From Gammaproteobacteria bacterium (GTDB lineage Bacteria; Pseudomonadota; Gammaproteobacteria; Xanthomonadales; SZUA-36): 47,146 nucleotides of DNA. The number at the start of each line of letters is the position of its first letter. The stretch's first letter is position 1. Location: positions 1 through 47,146 of the forward strand of contig JAJRRA010000060.1 of the NCBI GenBank assembly GCA_024279945.1, in the 5' to 3' direction. Below are positions 45,077-47,146 of this stretch, in pieces. The notes below the pieces were generated by a model, which saw nothing but the letters and a program-made list of their open reading frames with translations, was not told the origin of the DNA and searched no databases. Both the position numbers and the translations under genes were made by a program.

Positions 45077-46496
45077 TGAGCAAACTCCGGCGTTTTTTCG
45101 GTTTGCCGTCGGCAAACCAGGAAAGCTTATCTCTCAGCGTAACCACGCTGCCGACAATAATCAGTGCAGGGCTGCTGATTCCGGCCTCTGCGGTCTTGCC
45201 CGGCAAAGAGGAAAGCGTTCCACTGATGACCCGCTGACCTTCGCGGGTGCCGTTTTCGATAATGGCTGCCGGGGTTTGGGGGTCTGCACCATGGCTGATA
45301 AAGCCTTCGGTGATCAGGTCGAGCGAGGAGAGCCCCATGTAGATCACAGCGGTCTGACGGGGCTGGATCAGGACATTCCAGTTCAGGTCCGGCCGGCCGT
45401 TTTTTTCGTGCCCGGTGACAAAGATGCAGCCCTGGGCATGGTCGCGGTGGGTCAGCGGTATACCGGCATATGCGGCGCAACCGGTGGCGGCCGTTATGCC
45501 TGGAATGACCTGGAACGCAATCCCGTTTTCCGCCAGGGTTTCAATTTCCTCTCCACCACGACCGAATACGAAGGGATCACCACCTTTCAGGCGCAACACG
45601 CGTTTGCCTTCCTGCGCCAGGCGAATCAGCATCTTGCCAATTTCCTCCTGTGGCACGGTGTGGTTCTTTGGCAGTTTTCCAACGTAAATACGCCGTGCGT
45701 CCCGCCGGACCAGGTTGAGAATGCCTTCACCGACCAGCCGGTCGTAAAGTACCACATCGGCTTGTTGCATCAGGCGCAGCGCGCGGAAAGTCAGCAGGTC
45801 CGGATCACCCGGCCCGGTACCGACCAGATAGACTTCGCCAACGGGTTTCCTGTCACCATCGAGTGCAGCCTGCTTGAGCAGGCTTTCCATCAATGACTCT
45901 GCCTGTTCAAACTGGCCGGAAAACAGATGTTCGGCGACCGGGCCGGAAATCATGTCTTCCCAGAAGCGCCGCCGTTGATGCATGTCGGGAATGAGCGCCT
46001 TGATCCGCTCGCGGTAGCCGCCCGCAAATTCGGCCAGGCGGCCATATGCTGCCGGAATGGTGGTCTCGAACCTTGCCCTGAGCATACGGGTCAGCAAAGG
46101 TGAGGTGCCGCCACTGGCGATGGCCACCAGCAGCGGTGAGCGATCCAGCACGGCCGGCATGATGAAGTCGCAGTTGTCGGGTTCGTCGGTGACATTGACC
46201 AGTATTCCTGCCGCAGCGGCCAATTCACATAATTTCTGGTTGATTGTGCTGTCATGCGAACAGCCGAAAACAACCTGGCATCCGGTCAGGTCCTGTGCGG
46301 TGAGTTCACTTGTTTTGTGAACAAAATCATGTGTGTCTGCGAGGTGAGCGAGTTCATCGCCCAGACTGGGTGCAAGCACTGTCAGCTTGCAACCAGCCCT
46401 TAACAACAGGTCTGCTTTGCGTGCGGCCAGGAAGCCGCCGCCGACCACCAGCGAAGGGGTTCCTTTCACATTGAGAAAGATGGGAAGATGGTCCAT
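45069..46496 (-). CDS. cysG: Siroheme synthase CysG
   Basis: A 475-aa bifunctional enzyme. The N-terminal precorrin-2 dehydrogenase/ferrochelatase has GGGFLAARKADLLLRAG and VTDEPDNCDFIMPA with Asp; the C-terminal uroporphyrinogen-III methyltransferase has VYLVGTGPGDPDLLTFRAL, GGDPFVFGRGGEE and the SAM-binding segments. It makes sirohaem for sulphite and nitrite reductases. ATG 46496 (MDHLPIFLNVKG) is the family start; a longer frame to 46649 has no domain character. It is downstream of two small genes and upstream of the CMD/Rieske gene. Confidence 0.93.
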   Translation of the reverse strand: MDHLPIFLNVKGTPSLVVGGGFLAARKADLLLRAGCKLTVLAPSLGDELAHLADTHDFVHKTSELTAQDLTGCQVVFGCSHDSTINQKLCELAAAAGILVNVTDEPDNCDFIMPAVLDRSPLLVAIASGGTSPLLTRMLRARFETTIPAAYGRLAEFAGGYRERIKALIPDMHQRRRFWEDMISGPVAEHLFSGQFEQAESLMESLLKQAALDGDRKPVGEVYLVGTGPGDPDLLTFRALRLMQQADVVLYDRLVGEGILNLVRRDARRIYVGKLPKNHTVPQEEIGKMLIRLAQEGKRVLRLKGGDPFVFGRGGEEIETLAENGIAFQVIPGITAATGCAAYAGIPLTHRDHAQGCIFVTGHEKNGRPDLNWNVLIQPRQTAVIYMGLSSLDLITEGFISHGADPQTPAAIIENGTREGQRVISGTLSSLPGKTAEAGISSPALIIVGSVVTLRDKLSWFADGKPKKRRSLLNE

Positions 46497-46518
46497 TAAT
46501 CTGTGTCCTGTATACCTG

Positions 46519-46734
46519 TTATGGTTGCTGAGGCTTATCGGCCCAGGCGCACATGGACGCACCCCAGTACCGTGCTGTTTTCTCGTCCAGGTCCAGGATG
46601 GTAAAGCGGCTGCCCTCACGGATACGCAAACGCAGCATTCGCATACCACTTTCGTGCTCCACGGACTCCAGTTTTACCTTGCGGCCATAAGGCGCATCAA
46701 ACTCATCCAGTGTGCGCAGGGATTCTTCACTCAT
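46519..46734 (-). CDS. Small conserved protein upstream of cysG (DUF6967-like)
   Basis: A 71-aa protein from ATG 46734, which overlaps the stop of the preceding gene (ATGA). Charged and without TM or signal; contains KLESVEHESGMRMLRLRIREG and a C-terminal YWGASMCAWA with one Cys. It resembles a short family found next to cysG in gammaproteobacteria (recollection, DUF6967-like). Function unknown. Confidence 0.6.
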   Translation of the reverse strand: MSEESLRTLDEFDAPYGRKVKLESVEHESGMRMLRLRIREGSRFTILDLDEKTARYWGASMCAWADKPQQP

Positions 46735-46934
46735 GATCCGCCCTCGCCGAATACGGTTTCCAGCCGCCATTGCCAGTCTCGTGGCGTGTCCCGGTAATCT
46801 GGCTTGACGTCAAAGTTGAGGAAAAGCACATCGTCCGAGGTGATATTCCGGACCGCATCCAGCAATTCATTGAAGGAATTGATTTCCGGATGCCGGATGA
46901 TGATGTCGCTGAGTTTGACTTCGATGGTTTTCAT
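46731..46934 (-). CDS. Small conserved protein, first gene of the cysG operon
   Basis: A 67-aa protein (MKTIEVKLSDIIIRHPEINSF first). ATG 46934 preferred; a GTG one codon upstream is possible. No TM or signal. Coupled by ATGA to the next small gene and then cysG. Function unknown; co-translation with cysG suggests a link to sirohaem or sulphur metabolism (inference). Confidence 0.6.
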   Translation of the reverse strand: MKTIEVKLSDIIIRHPEINSFNELLDAVRNITSDDVLFLNFDVKPDYRDTPRDWQWRLETVFGEGGS

Positions 46935-47022
46935 CACGATGTCCCTTTGTTACTAAGCCGTAATATACAACGATGTCCAGACAGGGCAAGCCTTGTTTTT
47001 CTATTCGGCGCGCCGGCTGAGA

Positions 47023-47146
47023 GCGACCATACTCCTTCCAGGACACGCTGCAAGTACGTCCCTGTAAGCTCGGATGCGTCATCCCTGACGCATACGGTCC
47101 TGCAAGAAGCACGGTCACTCTTTCCGGCTATTCAGAGTTCTGCATC
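47023..47146. repeat. Possible palindromic intergenic repeat element
   Basis: At 47074-47093 an 8-bp perfect stem ATGCGTCA / TGACGCAT encloses a TCCC loop. The flanks (GGACACGCTGCAAGTACGTC and the GGTCCTGCAAGAAGCACGG segment) have the look of the imperfect palindromic elements common between genes in some gammaproteobacteria. Only one copy lies in the window, so repetition cannot be shown. No gene is apparent between 46935 and the end. Confidence 0.35.

Overview
The window looks like a chromosomal segment of a gammaproteobacterium, probably an uncultured marine or sediment lineage. Supporting signs are a recC-recB-recD locus, a CysG siroheme synthase with both methyltransferase and dehydrogenase modules, a PBP7-type pbpG, a QseBC/PmrAB-like two-component pair, phosphate-porin-like and DUF4956/DUF4124/DUF819 proteins, and moderately GC-rich DNA. 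Taxonomy below class is not resolvable by eye. I saw no rRNA, tRNA or CRISPR array.

Left end (1-6.7 kb): an accessory, partly decayed island. An IS21-like element end abuts a 5'-truncated, AT-rich SF2 helicase. A NERD-nuclease/UvrD helicase follows, then two toxin-first toxin-antitoxin pairs with palindromic operators, an unknown 174-aa gene with its own upstream palindrome, a possible nucleotidyltransferase remnant, and a 35-bp sequence present twice in otherwise genic debris. From 6.7 to 11 kb come a small secreted NPYG-rich protein, a DUF819 membrane protein and a 924-aa secreted protein with a very basic repetitive tail.

Middle (11-22.3 kb): recC-recB-recD in tight order. recB carries an in-frame TAA and recD an in-frame TAG; coding continues in the same frame after each, with conserved motifs intact on both sides. 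A hipB-hipA pair with its own inverted-repeat operator sits directly downstream. This is the most striking observation in the window: two subunits of one complex are each broken by a single nonsense codon, or are read through.

22.3-30 kb: a TPR membrane protein on the minus strand, then a compact plus-strand cluster: a DUF1611-like P-loop protein, an ABC exporter half with a degenerate nucleotide-binding domain, an alpha/beta hydrolase, an OprO/P-like porin and a secreted repeat protein, closed by a strong intrinsic terminator. Their spacing suggests one transcription unit spanning cytoplasm to outer membrane; the substrate is unknown.

30-34 kb (minus): a translationally coupled operon of response regulator, sensor kinase, cupredoxin, FTR1-type iron permease and an outer-membrane-like protein, probably a self-regulated metal (iron) uptake system. 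34-38 kb (minus): GT4, two GT2 glycosyltransferases and a Gfo/Idh/MocA oxidoreductase, a surface-polysaccharide cluster, divergent from an HprK-like kinase with a GntR-like palindrome between them. 39-47 kb: envelope and housekeeping genes (DUF4124, DUF4956, pbpG, PEBP, cytochrome c, beta-barrel, DUF4833), then a cysG operon with two small upstream proteins and a downstream CMD-like/Rieske fusion.
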